A stretch of 64,000 nt of DNA, from assembly GCF_043555835.1 (NCBI RefSeq), contig NZ_JBIGHV010000003.1:124001-188000 (forward strand), read 5' to 3'. The notes under the pieces are model-generated. The model was not told the DNA's origin. It did no database searches and saw only the letters and a list, made by a program, of their open reading frames with translations. The translations under genes were made by a program, and so were the position numbers. Positions within the stretch are counted from its first letter, which is position 1. Each line of letters opens with the position of its first letter. The stretch is from Pelomonas parva. Lineage in GTDB: Bacteria > Pseudomonadota > Gammaproteobacteria > Burkholderiales > Burkholderiaceae_C. Below are positions 1 through 7,968 of the stretch, one piece after another.

Positions 1-1342
1 GGCCGGCGGCGCGCGCCGCCAGGCCCAGCAGCAGGGCAGCCACCGCGGCCAGGGCCGCCAGCGGGGCCAGCGGGATGTCGACAGCCGGCGCGGGCGGCTC
101 GAAGCGCGGCAGGCGCGCGAAGTCCGCAGCCTCGAACTTGCGCTCCTCGAACAGGTAGGGGTAGAGCTGGTGGCGCAGCCGCCTGTGGAAGGCGGTGATG
201 GCGTCCTGGTAGGCCAGCTGGGCCAGCAGGTCGGTGCCGGCCACGCGATGCAGCACGGCCTGCAGGCCCACGCCGGGCAGCGCGAAGCCCAGCCCCTCGG
301 TCGCCTGCTGGCGGGCCAGCAGCGCCGCACGGTAGGCGGCCACCTGCGGCGCCACGCGCTCGTCGCCCAGTTGCTGGAAGGCGTAGTACCACTTCCAGTG
401 GAAGCCGGCCGGCAAGGGCGCGGTGTGCTGCCACTGCGGATGGCTTTGGTAGAAGCGCGCCAGCGTGTCCTCGCGGGAGATGTCCCACGCGCCGTGCACG
501 GCCTGGCGTTGGGCCAGCATCAGGTCCACCCCCTGCTGCACCGGCACGGCACGGCTCAGCACCGCGCCGCCCAGCGTGGGCAGCACCAGCGTCAGCAGGG
601 CCCAGCCGCCCATCAGCGCCGTCGCGTTGGCCACCGAGCTGCCGCCGCGCAGGCCTACCAGCAGGGCCAGGCCGGTCCAGCAGGCGATGTAGGCCAGCAG
701 CGCCAGCATGACGGCCGCCAGCGCGGCGACCGGCATGCCGCTGACCACGCCGCCTGCCAGCACGGGCAGCAGCACACACAGCGCCGCCAGTCCCGCCCGC
801 AGCCCGGCGCGCCGCAGCCACAGCGCGCGGCCGGCGCCGGGCAGCGCCAGCAGCGTGGCCAGCCGGCCGGACTGGCGCTCGCTGCTGACCAGGTCGTACA
901 GCAGCGCAATGAGGAACAGCGGCAACAGGTAGACCGCAACGAAGGCCAGGTCGAAGCGGCCGGCCAGCGCCAGCTCGGGGTTGTAGGTCTCGCCCTCGTG
1001 CAGTTGGGTCTGCAGCGCCAGCGCCCGCACGCGCAGCACATAGGGCGTGGCGTCGCGCAGGCCCAAAGCAAGGAAGGCGGCCGGTGTGGGCTCGTCCCAG
1101 GTGCCCAGGAAGGCGTAGTAGCCCACCGTGCCGGCGTCGCCATTGCGCGTCAGCTTGGGCGCCTGGCGGGCCAGCTCCTCGCGCTGCAGCTCGGCGACGC
1201 GGGCGATGGTGTCTTGCTGGCGCTGCACCTCGCGCAGGCCGCTGACAACAGCCACGGTGGACAGCGCGAGCAACAGCAGCAGCGCCGCCATGGCCCAGCG
1301 GGAGCGGCTCAGCAGCCGCCATTCAAAGCGCAGCGCGCTCAT
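1..1342 (-). CDS. ABC transporter permease, DUF3526 type (3' end cut by window)
   Basis: Membrane subunit of an ABC-2-like exporter. The ATG (1342-1340) overlaps the TGA of the upstream permease as ATGA, so the two are translationally coupled. The reading frame stays open to the window edge (447 codons visible, no stop). It opens with a charged MSALRFEWRLLSRSRWAM stretch and a first hydrophobic helix at about residues 17-34. A large soluble loop follows, then a block of helices at about residues 125-230, and another loop. The frame is still hydrophobic at the edge, as expected for the last helix. This N-helix, loop, helices, loop, helix layout matches DUF3526 permeases and resembles the neighbouring permease, so the pair probably forms a heterodimer with the ATPase encoded upstream. 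The substrate is unknown. Confidence 0.8.
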   Translation of the reverse strand, partial: MSALRFEWRLLSRSRWAMAALLLLLALSTVAVVSGLREVQRQQDTIARVAELQREELARQAPKLTRNGDAGTVGYYAFLGTWDEPTPAAFLALGLRDATPYVLRVRALALQTQLHEGETYNPELALAGRFDLAFVAVYLLPLFLIALLYDLVSSERQSGRLATLLALPGAGRALWLRRAGLRAGLAALCVLLPVLAGGVVSGMPVAALAAVMLALLAYIACWTGLALLVGLRGGSSVANATALMGGWALLTLVLPTLGGAVLSRAVPVQQGVDLMLAQRQAVHGAWDISREDTLARFYQSHPQWQHTAPLPAGFHWKWYYAFQQLGDERVAPQVAAYRAALLARQQATEGLGFALPGVGLQAVLHRVAGTDLLAQLAYQDAITAFHRRLRHQLYPYLFEERKFEAADFARLPRFEPPAPAVDIPLAPLAALAAVAALLLGLAARAAG

Positions 1343-2766
1343 CGCGTCGCTCCCTGCAGGCGCCGGCTGGCCCAGACCAACGCGGCGCCCAGGGCCAGCA
1401 GCCAGGCCGCCAGCACGCCCGCCATCGGGACGATGCGCTGCAGCGTGGCAGCGGCCGGCTCGGGCTGGAAGCGGAAGGCCGCCAGCCCGTGCCAGTGGTC
1501 CTTGCTGATGCGGCTCTCGCGGCTGTTGCGGTCGGTGGCCCAGCTCAGCTGCTGGGCCTGCAGGCGGTTGAGCGCCTGCACCATGGCGTAGCGGTGCTGC
1601 TCGGCCTGGTCCAGGAAGCGCTGGTAGCTGGGCAGGTCGGTACCCGCCGCGCCCATGGACAGGCGGCGCAGCGCGATGACCGGGCTCAGCGCCGAGAACA
1701 GCGCCACCTGCTGCAGCTGCGCCTGCTGGCGCGCGAAGCTCTCGCGGCCGTAGCGTTCGAACAGCGCGCTGGTCAGGCGCTCGCCCTCCATGCCCACCAG
1801 GCCCTTGTAGTTGACCGGCAGGTCTTCCACGCGCGAGACGCCATATTGCGCCAGCACCTGGCGGCGGAACTGGCTGAAGTGGGGGTTGTCGGGGTTGTGG
1901 CTGTCGCCCAGCGCGGCCAGGTCGCGCGCGACGGCGATGTCGGTCTCCAGGCGCGTGGGCAGCGGCCGGGCCGCCGTGGCCAGCTCAGGCGCCAAGCGCG
2001 GCAGCAGCACCACGCCGACGGTCCAGACGGCCAGCAGCGCCAGCAGCGCGTCGCGCCCGTGACGTGCCAGTGCGGACACCAGCACCACGCCCAGCGCCCA
2101 CAGCGCCAGCCACGCCGCATAGGCCAGCGCGACCGCCAGCGCCAGCGGCGCGCTGGCCGGGTTGTCCGCTGCGATGGCGGCCAGCGCCACACCGGCCGGC
2201 AGCAACATCAGCGCCGCCACCCCCGCCAGCGCCAGCAGTTTGCCGGCCACCAGCTGGCCGGGGCGCAGGCCCTGCGCCATCAGCACGCGCAGCAGGCCGC
2301 TCTCGCGCTCGCGGGCGACGGCCGCATGGCCGATGAACACCAGCAGCAGCGGCGCCAGCACCTGCAGCACGAAGGCCGGCGTCAGCTGGCCGAAGCGCAG
2401 CAGCAGCGAGGACTGGCGCACGTCGCCGAAGTTGGCGCTGTTCTGGCGGTGGCCTTCGAGGAACAGCGTGTGGCCGGTGAAGGGGTCGATGCCAGCGTCG
2501 AAGGCCGCCAGCGCATTCAGCGGCCGGAACACGAAGTGGCCGTAATGCACCATGCGGTGCGGGTGGCGGTCGGGCTGGGCGTCGAACTCGTGGTCCACCT
2601 GGGCCTGGTGGCGCTGGCGGTCGGCCTGGGCGGCGCGGCGCTGGTCCCAGGCGGTGAAGGCGGCCACCGTGCCCAGCAGCAGCAGCAGCGCCAGGCCCAG
2701 CATGGCGACGCGGTCGCGGCGCATCAGCCGCCATTCCTCCCGCGCGATGCGGCGCACCGCGCTCAC
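1339..2766 (-). CDS. ABC transporter permease, DUF3526 type
   Basis: 475-residue membrane protein. It has an N-terminal MSAVRRIAREEWRLMRRDR stretch and a first helix at about 22-42. A soluble loop of about 90 residues follows, then several helices at about 130-260, a second long loop at about 260-440 and a last helix at about 445-467. It is paralogous in layout to the downstream permease and lies below the ABC ATPase, so it is one half of an exporter membrane domain. Translation starts at a GTG (2766-2764) that lies inside a repeated intergenic sequence also found at about 60.8 kb. An AAGGG motif 7 nt upstream, also within the repeat, can act as ribosome-binding site. Its stop overlaps the next start. 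Confidence 0.85.
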   Translation of the reverse strand: MSAVRRIAREEWRLMRRDRVAMLGLALLLLLGTVAAFTAWDQRRAAQADRQRHQAQVDHEFDAQPDRHPHRMVHYGHFVFRPLNALAAFDAGIDPFTGHTLFLEGHRQNSANFGDVRQSSLLLRFGQLTPAFVLQVLAPLLLVFIGHAAVARERESGLLRVLMAQGLRPGQLVAGKLLALAGVAALMLLPAGVALAAIAADNPASAPLALAVALAYAAWLALWALGVVLVSALARHGRDALLALLAVWTVGVVLLPRLAPELATAARPLPTRLETDIAVARDLAALGDSHNPDNPHFSQFRRQVLAQYGVSRVEDLPVNYKGLVGMEGERLTSALFERYGRESFARQQAQLQQVALFSALSPVIALRRLSMGAAGTDLPSYQRFLDQAEQHRYAMVQALNRLQAQQLSWATDRNSRESRISKDHWHGLAAFRFQPEPAAATLQRIVPMAGVLAAWLLALGAALVWASRRLQGATR

Positions 2767-2839
2767 TGGTGCACCCTTCGGCCTGCGGCCTGTCCCGCCA
2801 AGCGGGAGCGAGCTTGCTTGGGGCGGCCCGGCGTGGCGC
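2762..2839 (-). repeat. Intra-operon repeat, copy 1 (supplies SD and GTG start)
   Basis: This spacer between the ATPase stop and the permease start shares two blocks with 60804-60956. A 29-bp block (2762-2790) is identical to 60804-60832. A second block of about 37 bp (2797-2833) differs at one position from 60911-60947. Read on the minus strand it ends with AAGGG, seven bases, then the GTG start codon of the permease. It contains short inverted repeats such as CCCGCCAAGCGGG. Confidence 0.75.
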
Positions 2840-3574
2840 TCATGCGGCGACCTCGGCAGCCGCGTAGTGGCGGTGCAGCGCGCGCACGTCGAAGCGCTCT
2901 GGCCCGTGGGCTGCCACTTCCTCGACCATGCGCCCGGCCAGCAGGAAGCCGATGCGGTCGGCCACGTCGGCCGCGCCCAGCAGGTCGTGCGTGACCATCA
3001 GCACGGCCACGCCGCGCGCGCGCAGCTGGCCCAGCAGGCGGCTGAACTCGGCGCTGGCCTGCGGGTCCAGGCCGGAGGTGGGCTCGTCCAGCAGCAGCGC
3101 CGGCACATGGCGGGCCAGTGCCAGCGCGATGGCCACCTTCTGGCGCATGCCCTTGGAGAAGCCAGCCACGCGGCGGTCGTGGGCGGCGGCGTCAAGCCCG
3201 GCCGCGTTCAGCGCCTCGCGGATGGCGGCGTCGCTGGCCGGCTGGCCGGCCAGGTCCAGCAGGTAGGCCAGGTTCTCGCGGGCGCTCAGGTGCTCGTACA
3301 GCGCGACGTTCTCGGGGATGTAGGCGATCTGACGGCGCACGCCGGCGGCGTCGGCGGCAGGGTCGATGCCGCCCACGCGCACGCGGCCGGCACGGGCCTG
3401 CACGAAACCCAGCAGCAGGCTGATGGTGGTGGTCTTGCCGGCGCCGTTGGCGCCCAGCAGCGCGTAGATCTCGCCGGGGGCAACGCACAGGGTCAGGCCT
3501 TGCAGCACGTCGCGGTCGCCGTAGCCGACCACGGCGTCAGCGATGTCCAGCAGCGGAGAGGAGGTGATGGTCAT
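2840..3574 (-). CDS. ABC transporter ATP-binding protein
   Basis: 244-residue ATPase that drives the two permeases encoded downstream. Walker A is GANGAGKTT at residues 41-49, the Q-loop region IAYIPEN at 84-90, the signature FSKGMRQKV at 139-147, Walker B with ALLLDEP at 159-165 and the switch histidine at 196. The TSGLDP D-loop follows. The sequence resembles NosF/CcmA-type exporter ATPases. The start at 3574 (MTITSS) lies 2 nt after the stop of the TonB-dependent receptor. This places receptor, ATPase and permeases in one transcript, so iron or metallophore traffic is the likely context. The direction of transport is not shown by the sequence, although ABC-2 and DUF3526 systems are normally exporters. 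Confidence 0.9.
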   Translation of the reverse strand: MTITSSPLLDIADAVVGYGDRDVLQGLTLCVAPGEIYALLGANGAGKTTTISLLLGFVQARAGRVRVGGIDPAADAAGVRRQIAYIPENVALYEHLSARENLAYLLDLAGQPASDAAIREALNAAGLDAAAHDRRVAGFSKGMRQKVAIALALARHVPALLLDEPTSGLDPQASAEFSRLLGQLRARGVAVLMVTHDLLGAADVADRIGFLLAGRMVEEVAAHGPERFDVRALHRHYAAAEVAA

Positions 3575-3576
3575 CG

Positions 3577-5700
3577 TCAGAACTTGGTTTGCAGGCCGAG
3601 GGTCACCGTGCGCGAGGCGCCCGGCGTGACCCACACCCGGCTGTAGGAGCTGGTGTAGTGGGTGGCGTCGAACAGGTTGTCGACGTCCAGCGTCGCGCGC
3701 AGCGCGGGGCTGATGCGCCAGTGAGCCACCAGCTTGGCGGTGGTGTAAGCGGGCAGCTCGAAGGCGGTGGCCGTCTGGCCCAGGCGCGCGCCGACATGCG
3801 TGACACCGCCGCCCAGGCCGTAGCGCTGGCCGTTGGCGAAGGCGCCTTCGTACACGGCCAGCAGGCTGCCATTGACCCTGGGCACGTTCAGCAGCCGGGT
3901 GCCGGTGAGCAGCGTGCTGTCGCGGCGGACCGCCACGTCGTTGTAGACCAGGCTGGCGTTGACGCGCCAGGACGTGCTGACCTGGCCTGCGAAGTCCAGC
4001 TCCAGCCCGCGGCTGCCCACCTCGCCGGCGGCAACGGAGTAGCCGGTCCGGGCGGGGTCCGTCTGGGCTGCCGGGTCGGCGGTCAGCACGTTGCGCTTGC
4101 GGATGTCGAACAGCGCCGCCGTCAGGCCCATGCGCTGGCCGGGGCTCTCCCACTTGGCGCCCAGCTCCAGCGCGCGGCCGCTCTCTGGCGCGAAGGCCTG
4201 GCCGCCGAAGTCGGTGCCGACGTTTGGGCGGAAGGACTTGCCGGCGCTGGCGTAGACCGTCCAATGCGAGGTCGGCAGCCAGCTGATGCCGATGCGCGGT
4301 GACGTGGCCGAAGGGTCCTGCCGAGTCGTGACGCCGGTGCGGCGGTTCAGCAGCGATTGGCGGTGGCGGTCGACGCGCACGCCCGCCAGCAAGCGCCACT
4401 GCGGCGCCAGCGTGATGGCGTCCTGCGCATAGAAGGCGGTGGCGCGCTGCTGCTCCAGCGTGTCGGTGTTGGGCGCCGGCGTGGGCTGGGCCTGGCCGTA
4501 GACCGGCTGGTAGATGTCGATCGCGTAGGGGCTGGTGGCGCTGGGGTTGACGCGCAGCATCACCGTGTCCATGTCGAAGCGGAAGCTCTCGGCGCCCAGC
4601 AGCAGCTCGTGGACGACCGCGCCGGTGCGCACGCGGCCCTGCAGCTCGGCCTGCAGCGCGGTGTCGTCGGAGTCGTAGTCGCGCAAGCGCCGCTGGCGTG
4701 TCAGCGTGTTGTCGGCCCGCAGCGCGGTCGGTTCGGTGGAGAAGCCGTGGATGCCGGTCTCGCGATGCGACAGGCCCAGGCGGCCACGCCAGTTGTCGCC
4801 CCAGTCGTGGGACAGCATGAGCTGGTGCGTGCGGTTGTCCACCGTCACGTCGCCATCGGCCGGCTCGCCGAGAAAGCGCTCGCGCGGGATGACGCCCAGC
4901 CGGCCGTCGGCCGTGGCGACGACGCCGCGGTCCAGCGGCGTGCGGTGACGCAGCATCTCGCCGCTGTAGTCCAGCGTCGTGTCGGCGCCCAGCTTCCAGC
5001 TGAAGGCCGGCGCGACCACTTCGCGGCGGGCATGCACCTGGTCGCGGAAGCTGTCGCGGTCCTCGATGGCGACGTTGAGCCGGTAGGCCAGCGTCTGGCC
5101 GATTGGGCCGGTGCTGTCCAGCGCGGCGCGCTTCAGGTCGTGGCTGCCGGCGTAGACCTCCAGCGCATGGCCGGCCTGCCACAGCGGGCGCTTGGAGACG
5201 ATGTTCAGCGTGCCGCCGGGCTCGCTGCTGCCGTACAGCGCGGCGGCCGGGCCCTTGAGGAACTCGATGCGCTCGACGCCGGCCAGGTCGCGCGGCGCAT
5301 TGAAGCCGCGGTTGGACGAGAAGCCGTTCAGCAGCGTGGCCATGCCGGTGTTCTCGTTGCCGGCCAGGCCGCGCACGGCGATGTTGTCCCACAGGCCGCC
5401 GAAGTTGTTCTGGCGCGAGACACCTCCCACGTAGTCCAGCACGTCGTCCAGCTTGGTGGCGCCCAGGTCGGCTATGGCCTGGCGGGTCATGACGCGCACG
5501 GACTGCGGCAGCTCACGCAACCGCAGCTCAGTCTTCGCGCCGGAGGCATCACCCGCGTGGTACGCGCCGGAGGCGGTGCGGCCCACCACCTCGACGGCGG
5601 GCAGCGTGGCGGCGTCGTTGGCCGCCTGGGCTTGGGCGCTTGGGCTGCCCAGTGCGGCAACGGCAAGGGCGATCAGATGGGGAACGGGGCGGTGGGTCAT
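3577..5700 (-). CDS. TonB-dependent siderophore-type receptor
   Basis: 707-residue outer-membrane receptor that takes up a ferric chelate with TonB energy. A signal peptide spans about residues 1-25 (ending SAQAQA). A TonB-box-like LPAVEVVGR follows, then a plug domain at about 50-170 containing RVMTRQAI, VRG and IEFLKGPAAALYG motifs and the typical GGTLNIVSKRP. The rest is a 22-strand-type barrel ending in phenylalanine (LGLQTKF), as outer-membrane proteins do. This is the FpvA/FhuE-like group, and there is no N-terminal signalling domain, so no ECF sigma link is expected. A Fur-box-like palindrome lies 40-60 bp upstream, shared with the divergent Fur-family gene. The exact siderophore cannot be told. 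Confidence 0.92.
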   Translation of the reverse strand: MTHRPVPHLIALAVAALGSPSAQAQAANDAATLPAVEVVGRTASGAYHAGDASGAKTELRLRELPQSVRVMTRQAIADLGATKLDDVLDYVGGVSRQNNFGGLWDNIAVRGLAGNENTGMATLLNGFSSNRGFNAPRDLAGVERIEFLKGPAAALYGSSEPGGTLNIVSKRPLWQAGHALEVYAGSHDLKRAALDSTGPIGQTLAYRLNVAIEDRDSFRDQVHARREVVAPAFSWKLGADTTLDYSGEMLRHRTPLDRGVVATADGRLGVIPRERFLGEPADGDVTVDNRTHQLMLSHDWGDNWRGRLGLSHRETGIHGFSTEPTALRADNTLTRQRRLRDYDSDDTALQAELQGRVRTGAVVHELLLGAESFRFDMDTVMLRVNPSATSPYAIDIYQPVYGQAQPTPAPNTDTLEQQRATAFYAQDAITLAPQWRLLAGVRVDRHRQSLLNRRTGVTTRQDPSATSPRIGISWLPTSHWTVYASAGKSFRPNVGTDFGGQAFAPESGRALELGAKWESPGQRMGLTAALFDIRKRNVLTADPAAQTDPARTGYSVAAGEVGSRGLELDFAGQVSTSWRVNASLVYNDVAVRRDSTLLTGTRLLNVPRVNGSLLAVYEGAFANGQRYGLGGGVTHVGARLGQTATAFELPAYTTAKLVAHWRISPALRATLDVDNLFDATHYTSSYSRVWVTPGASRTVTLGLQTKF

Positions 5701-5740
5701 GGGACGGCGCGTGTGGGTCTGCGGATCAGTCGCTAATTCT

Positions 5741-5760
5741 AATGCGAATGCATTTGCATT
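5741..5760. promoter_or_regulatory. Fur-box-like operator between receptor and Fur-family gene
   Basis: AATGCGAATGCATTTGCATT is a 20-bp palindrome with one mismatched pair and resembles the overlapping hexamer pattern of Fur-family operators. It sits in the 83-bp divergent spacer, so one site could control both the receptor operon and the regulator gene. Confidence 0.7.
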
Positions 5761-5783
5761 AAAGACCGGGTCTAATCTGCGCC

Positions 5784-6203
5784 ATGGAAAGAAACACCCG
5801 CCAGCGCACGGCCATCCGTCAAGCCATCGCCGAAGCGGCGCGTCCGTTGCTGCCGCAGGAGATCCTGCAGGCGGCCGAAGTTGCGGTGCCCGGCCTGAGC
5901 CTCGCGACGGTCTACCGCAACCTGCGCACGCTGGTGGAAGAGGGCGAGCTGCTCACCGTGACGCTGCCCGGCGAAGTGGCGCGCTACGAGATCGCCGGCG
6001 CCGGCCACCACCACCATTTCCAGTGCGAGAGCTGCCAGCGGGTGTTCGAGGTGCACGCCTGCCCCGGCAACCTGGCGGGCCTGGCGCCCCAGGGCTTCGT
6101 GGTGGAGCGCCACGAGCTGACGCTGTATGGGCGCTGCGCCGACTGCAGCGACCCCAAGCGGCCCGCCAGCGCACGCAAGCCGGCCAGGGCGCACGGGCAT
6201 TGA
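5784..6203 (+). CDS. Fur-family transcriptional regulator
   Basis: 139-residue metal-responsive repressor. The winged helix contains SLATVYRNLRTLVEEGEL at residues 39-56, the hallmark recognition helix of Fur, Zur and Irr proteins. The metal-binding half shows HHHH at 75-78, C81-x-x-C84 and C118-x-x-C121, the structural zinc pairs. It is a second Fur-type protein in this window; the housekeeping Fur is at 29.2 kb. It shares its promoter region with the TonB receptor operon, so a local iron or zinc switch is likely. The sequence alone does not separate Fur from Zur. The histidine-rich tail (RAHGH) is a minor oddity. Confidence 0.85.
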   Translation: MERNTRQRTAIRQAIAEAARPLLPQEILQAAEVAVPGLSLATVYRNLRTLVEEGELLTVTLPGEVARYEIAGAGHHHHFQCESCQRVFEVHACPGNLAGLAPQGFVVERHELTLYGRCADCSDPKRPASARKPARAHGH

Positions 6204-6313
6204 GGGTGGCGGGGTAGCAGACACCCTGTCGGTTTGCGTTCAACCCAGAACTGAAAACCGGCGCTGATCAACCACTTGGCTCCGGACGGGTCAACAGGTT
6301 TTGAACCCGTGTC

Positions 6314-6366
6314 TCACTCAAGTCTGAACTATCGGTTTTTTGTTTCACTCAACTTTGAACTTTCGG
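6314..6366. repeat. Pair of 22-bp direct repeats, IS-end-like
   Basis: TCACTCAAGTCTGAACTATCGG (6314-6335) recurs as TCACTCAACTTTGAACTTTCGG (6345-6366), 19 of 22 identical, with a 31-bp period. Multiple terminal repeats spaced like this are typical of IS21-family ends. No transposase is nearby. The repeats encode the C-terminal tail and stop of the following minus-strand gene. Confidence 0.5.
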
Positions 6367-6589
6367 CACCGGCGACGCGGCCACCATAGGACGCGGCACT
6401 GGCCGACGCGGGAGCCGCATCGACGCGCCGACCGTTGACGTAGACCACGCCATCCCGCGCTTCGATGAGCATGTCGCCCCACTCGCTACTCCACACGTAG
6501 CGCAGCACGCCTTCAGTCGCAAGGTCCAGGTCAGCCTGCGGCGAGGGGTCTTGCCGAAGCAGGATCTGAGGCAACAACGGCGCGTTCAT
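6329..6589 (-). CDS. Unknown small protein, 3' end probably replaced by an IS end
   Basis: 86-residue protein that I do not recognise. It begins MNAPLLPQILLRQDPS and has a compact segment, LRYVWSSEWGDMLIEARDGVVYVNGRRVD (about 28-56), that looks folded, followed by an alanine/serine-rich linker. The start at 6589 is preferred over an upstream ATG at 6610 because it gives an exact ATGA overlap with the stop of the preceding gene. The last 12 or so residues (AESSKLSETKNR) and the stop are read from the 22-bp repeats at 6314-6366, so the native C-terminus was probably lost when an insertion element landed here. It forms a two-gene unit with the gene upstream. Confidence 0.55.
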   Translation of the reverse strand: MNAPLLPQILLRQDPSPQADLDLATEGVLRYVWSSEWGDMLIEARDGVVYVNGRRVDAAPASASAASYGGRVAGAESSKLSETKNR

Positions 6590-6921
6590 GGTGAAGTCTC
6601 GGACGGGCATTTGAGGATATGCCGCGAACCGGGGAGATCTTGTGTCGATGGGTCAGCGACGTTTTCGGCGTGTCGGCAGAGCCAGGAGAAATAGGAGACC
6701 TTGCCCAGGGGTCTGTTGTAGCGCTGCCTCCTGAACGTCAGGCGCACGCGCCCCACCCGCTCGGCGTCGATCTCGACGGTCATTTCATCGTCGAGCGCAC
6801 AGGCGGGGTCCGGCAGGGATTTGCTGGCCTGTGCGATGTACTGGCCAGGCACCCGGGCCAGTACGCCGCTGTCAGTCGGCGCATGTCGTGGCGACGCGCG
6901 CCCGTCTAGAACTTCAGTCAT
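6586..6921 (-). CDS. Unknown small protein
   Basis: 111 residues, no family recognised. The central part (about 45-90: MTVEIDAERVGRVRLTFRRQ then YNRPLGKVSYFSWLCRHAENV) is rich in alternating hydrophobic and basic residues and looks like a beta-rich fold. The flanks look disordered. It overlaps the next gene by ATGA, which supports both being translated. No signal peptide or membrane segment is seen. It lies at the left edge of the accessory region. Confidence 0.5.
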   Translation of the reverse strand: MTEVLDGRASPRHAPTDSGVLARVPGQYIAQASKSLPDPACALDDEMTVEIDAERVGRVRLTFRRQRYNRPLGKVSYFSWLCRHAENVADPSTQDLPGSRHILKCPSETSP

Positions 6922-7290
6922 GCCTCTATCGTGAGTCCGACTAGGCTCACCAGATGAGCCTGGTCCCTACACAACCTCACCGACCCCCAGCATTAAGCCC
7001 GACAGCATCCCAGCAATATGTTGATAAGTCTGTTGATAAGCAGTTCACAACCCGTTGTAAGAACTGGATAAAGCACTATATGTAGTGTCAGACGGAGGCC
7101 GATGCACCACATTTAGTTTTCCTGCTATTCTTGTTAGCAGGAATGCAAAACGGCCAAGAGCTTGCGCGCTTGGCCGTCTGCCCCCAAGTTGACCACCCGG
7201 GGCTCGATCCGAAGATCATGTGTGGAAGCTTGATGCTACACGGTCGGGATTTCACGGTGGTCTAGTGTTAGTAACTAGGAGAACCGGCCA
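6922..7290. other. 369-bp intergenic stretch, AT-richer than its surroundings
   Basis: No gene is supported here. It contains TGTTGATAAG twice (about 7019-7040), the inverted repeat TTCCTGCTA/TAGCAGGAA (7119-7127 and 7135-7143) and a GC-rich hairpin ACGGCCAAG/CTTGGCCGT (about 7150-7180) that could end transcription. The ribosome-binding site AGGAGAA for the next gene lies at its right end. Confidence 0.5.
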
Positions 7291-7587
7291 ATGGCTGACG
7301 TTCGAATCACCTGTATCTTGAAACCGCATCAGCAGGGCGGTCACGACCACATCACTCACGTCGGCAACCCCGCCGGCAATTGGATGTGGACCGTGGCTCA
7401 GGTCGTCAACAGCATTGACACCAAGACCAATACCTTCTTCGTGACCGATCCCGCATCGGGTAAGCGCGCGGATGTCGGTGTGGTACGCCCCAGCAACCAC
7501 GCGCCATACCTGCGCACATACGCTGACGGCGTCTGGAACGACAACTTGCTGTCGCTGACCTCATGCCCCTGGAGCGCTGCGGCCTAA
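7291..7587 (+). CDS. DUF3892 domain-containing protein
   Basis: 98 residues covering essentially one DUF3892 domain. Visible landmarks are the opening MADVRITCI, HDHITHVGN near residue 20, the middle segment NTFFVTDPASGKRADVGVV (about 47-65) and the closing LRTYADGVWNDNLL. The function of the family is not established; members are small soluble proteins common in accessory DNA. An AGGAGAA ribosome-binding site precedes the ATG, and a strong intrinsic terminator lies 24 bp after the stop, so it appears to be a single-gene transcript. It is somewhat AT-richer than the core genes in this window. Confidence 0.85.
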   Translation: MADVRITCILKPHQQGGHDHITHVGNPAGNWMWTVAQVVNSIDTKTNTFFVTDPASGKRADVGVVRPSNHAPYLRTYADGVWNDNLLSLTSCPWSAAA

Positions 7588-7611
7588 ACCGCGCAATCTA
7601 CAAGCGTGCAA

Positions 7612-7635
7612 GGGGCCTCACAGAGGCCCCTTTTT
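7612..7635 (+). terminator. Intrinsic terminator of the DUF3892 gene
   Basis: GGGGCCT and AGGCCCC form a 7-bp stem around a short loop, followed by TTTTT. Confidence 0.85.
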
Positions 7636-7699
7636 CGCGCATTAATTGCGCGCGGGCGACGGCAACGCGGTAGGTAAGCCATGTTTGCCAGTCGGCCAG

Positions 7700-7724
7700 A
7701 AAAAAGCCCGCTCGACGCGGGCTT
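7700..7724 (-). terminator. Intrinsic terminator of the Ntn-hydrolase-like operon
   Basis: On the minus strand GCCCGC/GCGGGC forms a stem with a 5-nt loop, followed by TTTTTT. It lies 18 bp after the stop of the 71-residue gene. Confidence 0.8.
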
Positions 7725-7742
7725 CATCGTACAGATTTGCAA

Positions 7743-7958
7743 TCAGCGAGCGGCGGCCAGCGCCAAAGTGAGGTCATCTTCCTTGGATTCGAAGGTGCGA
7801 CGCTGATTCAGATAGCTCTGTGCCTGCTCCCGAGACAGACTGCCGACCTTGGTGCTGGCGGTCCGCCGAGCTTGCACGGAAGCCTCGTAGTCCGACTTCA
7901 GGGAGGCAGAAGGGACAAGATGACGATGGGGCGAAGAACGGTCAACAAGTTTTGCCAT
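7743..7958 (-). CDS. Unknown small protein downstream of Ntn-hydrolase-like gene
   Basis: 71 residues with no recognised family. It is hydrophilic and basic in its first half (KLVDRSSPHRH) and has a likely helical second half (LSREQAQSYLNQRRTFESKEDDLTLALAAAR). It starts 10 bp after the stop of the 428-residue gene, and a terminator follows, so the two form a closed operon. It could be a partner, substrate or regulator of the enzyme-like protein; this is inference from position only. Confidence 0.6.
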   Translation of the reverse strand: MAKLVDRSSPHRHLVPSASLKSDYEASVQARRTASTKVGSLSREQAQSYLNQRRTFESKEDDLTLALAAAR

Positions 7959-7968
7959 GGTTGCCTCT

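Noticed and set aside
170..3646. Long open frames on the plus strand opposite the ABC and TonB genes
   Set aside because: They are rich in Arg, Gln, Ala and His repeats, typical of shadows in GC-rich DNA, and lie opposite genes with clear motifs.
7019..7075. TGTTGATAAG repeats and AT-rich DNA as a plasmid-type origin
   Set aside because: Only two copies, no DnaA box cluster and no rep or par gene nearby.
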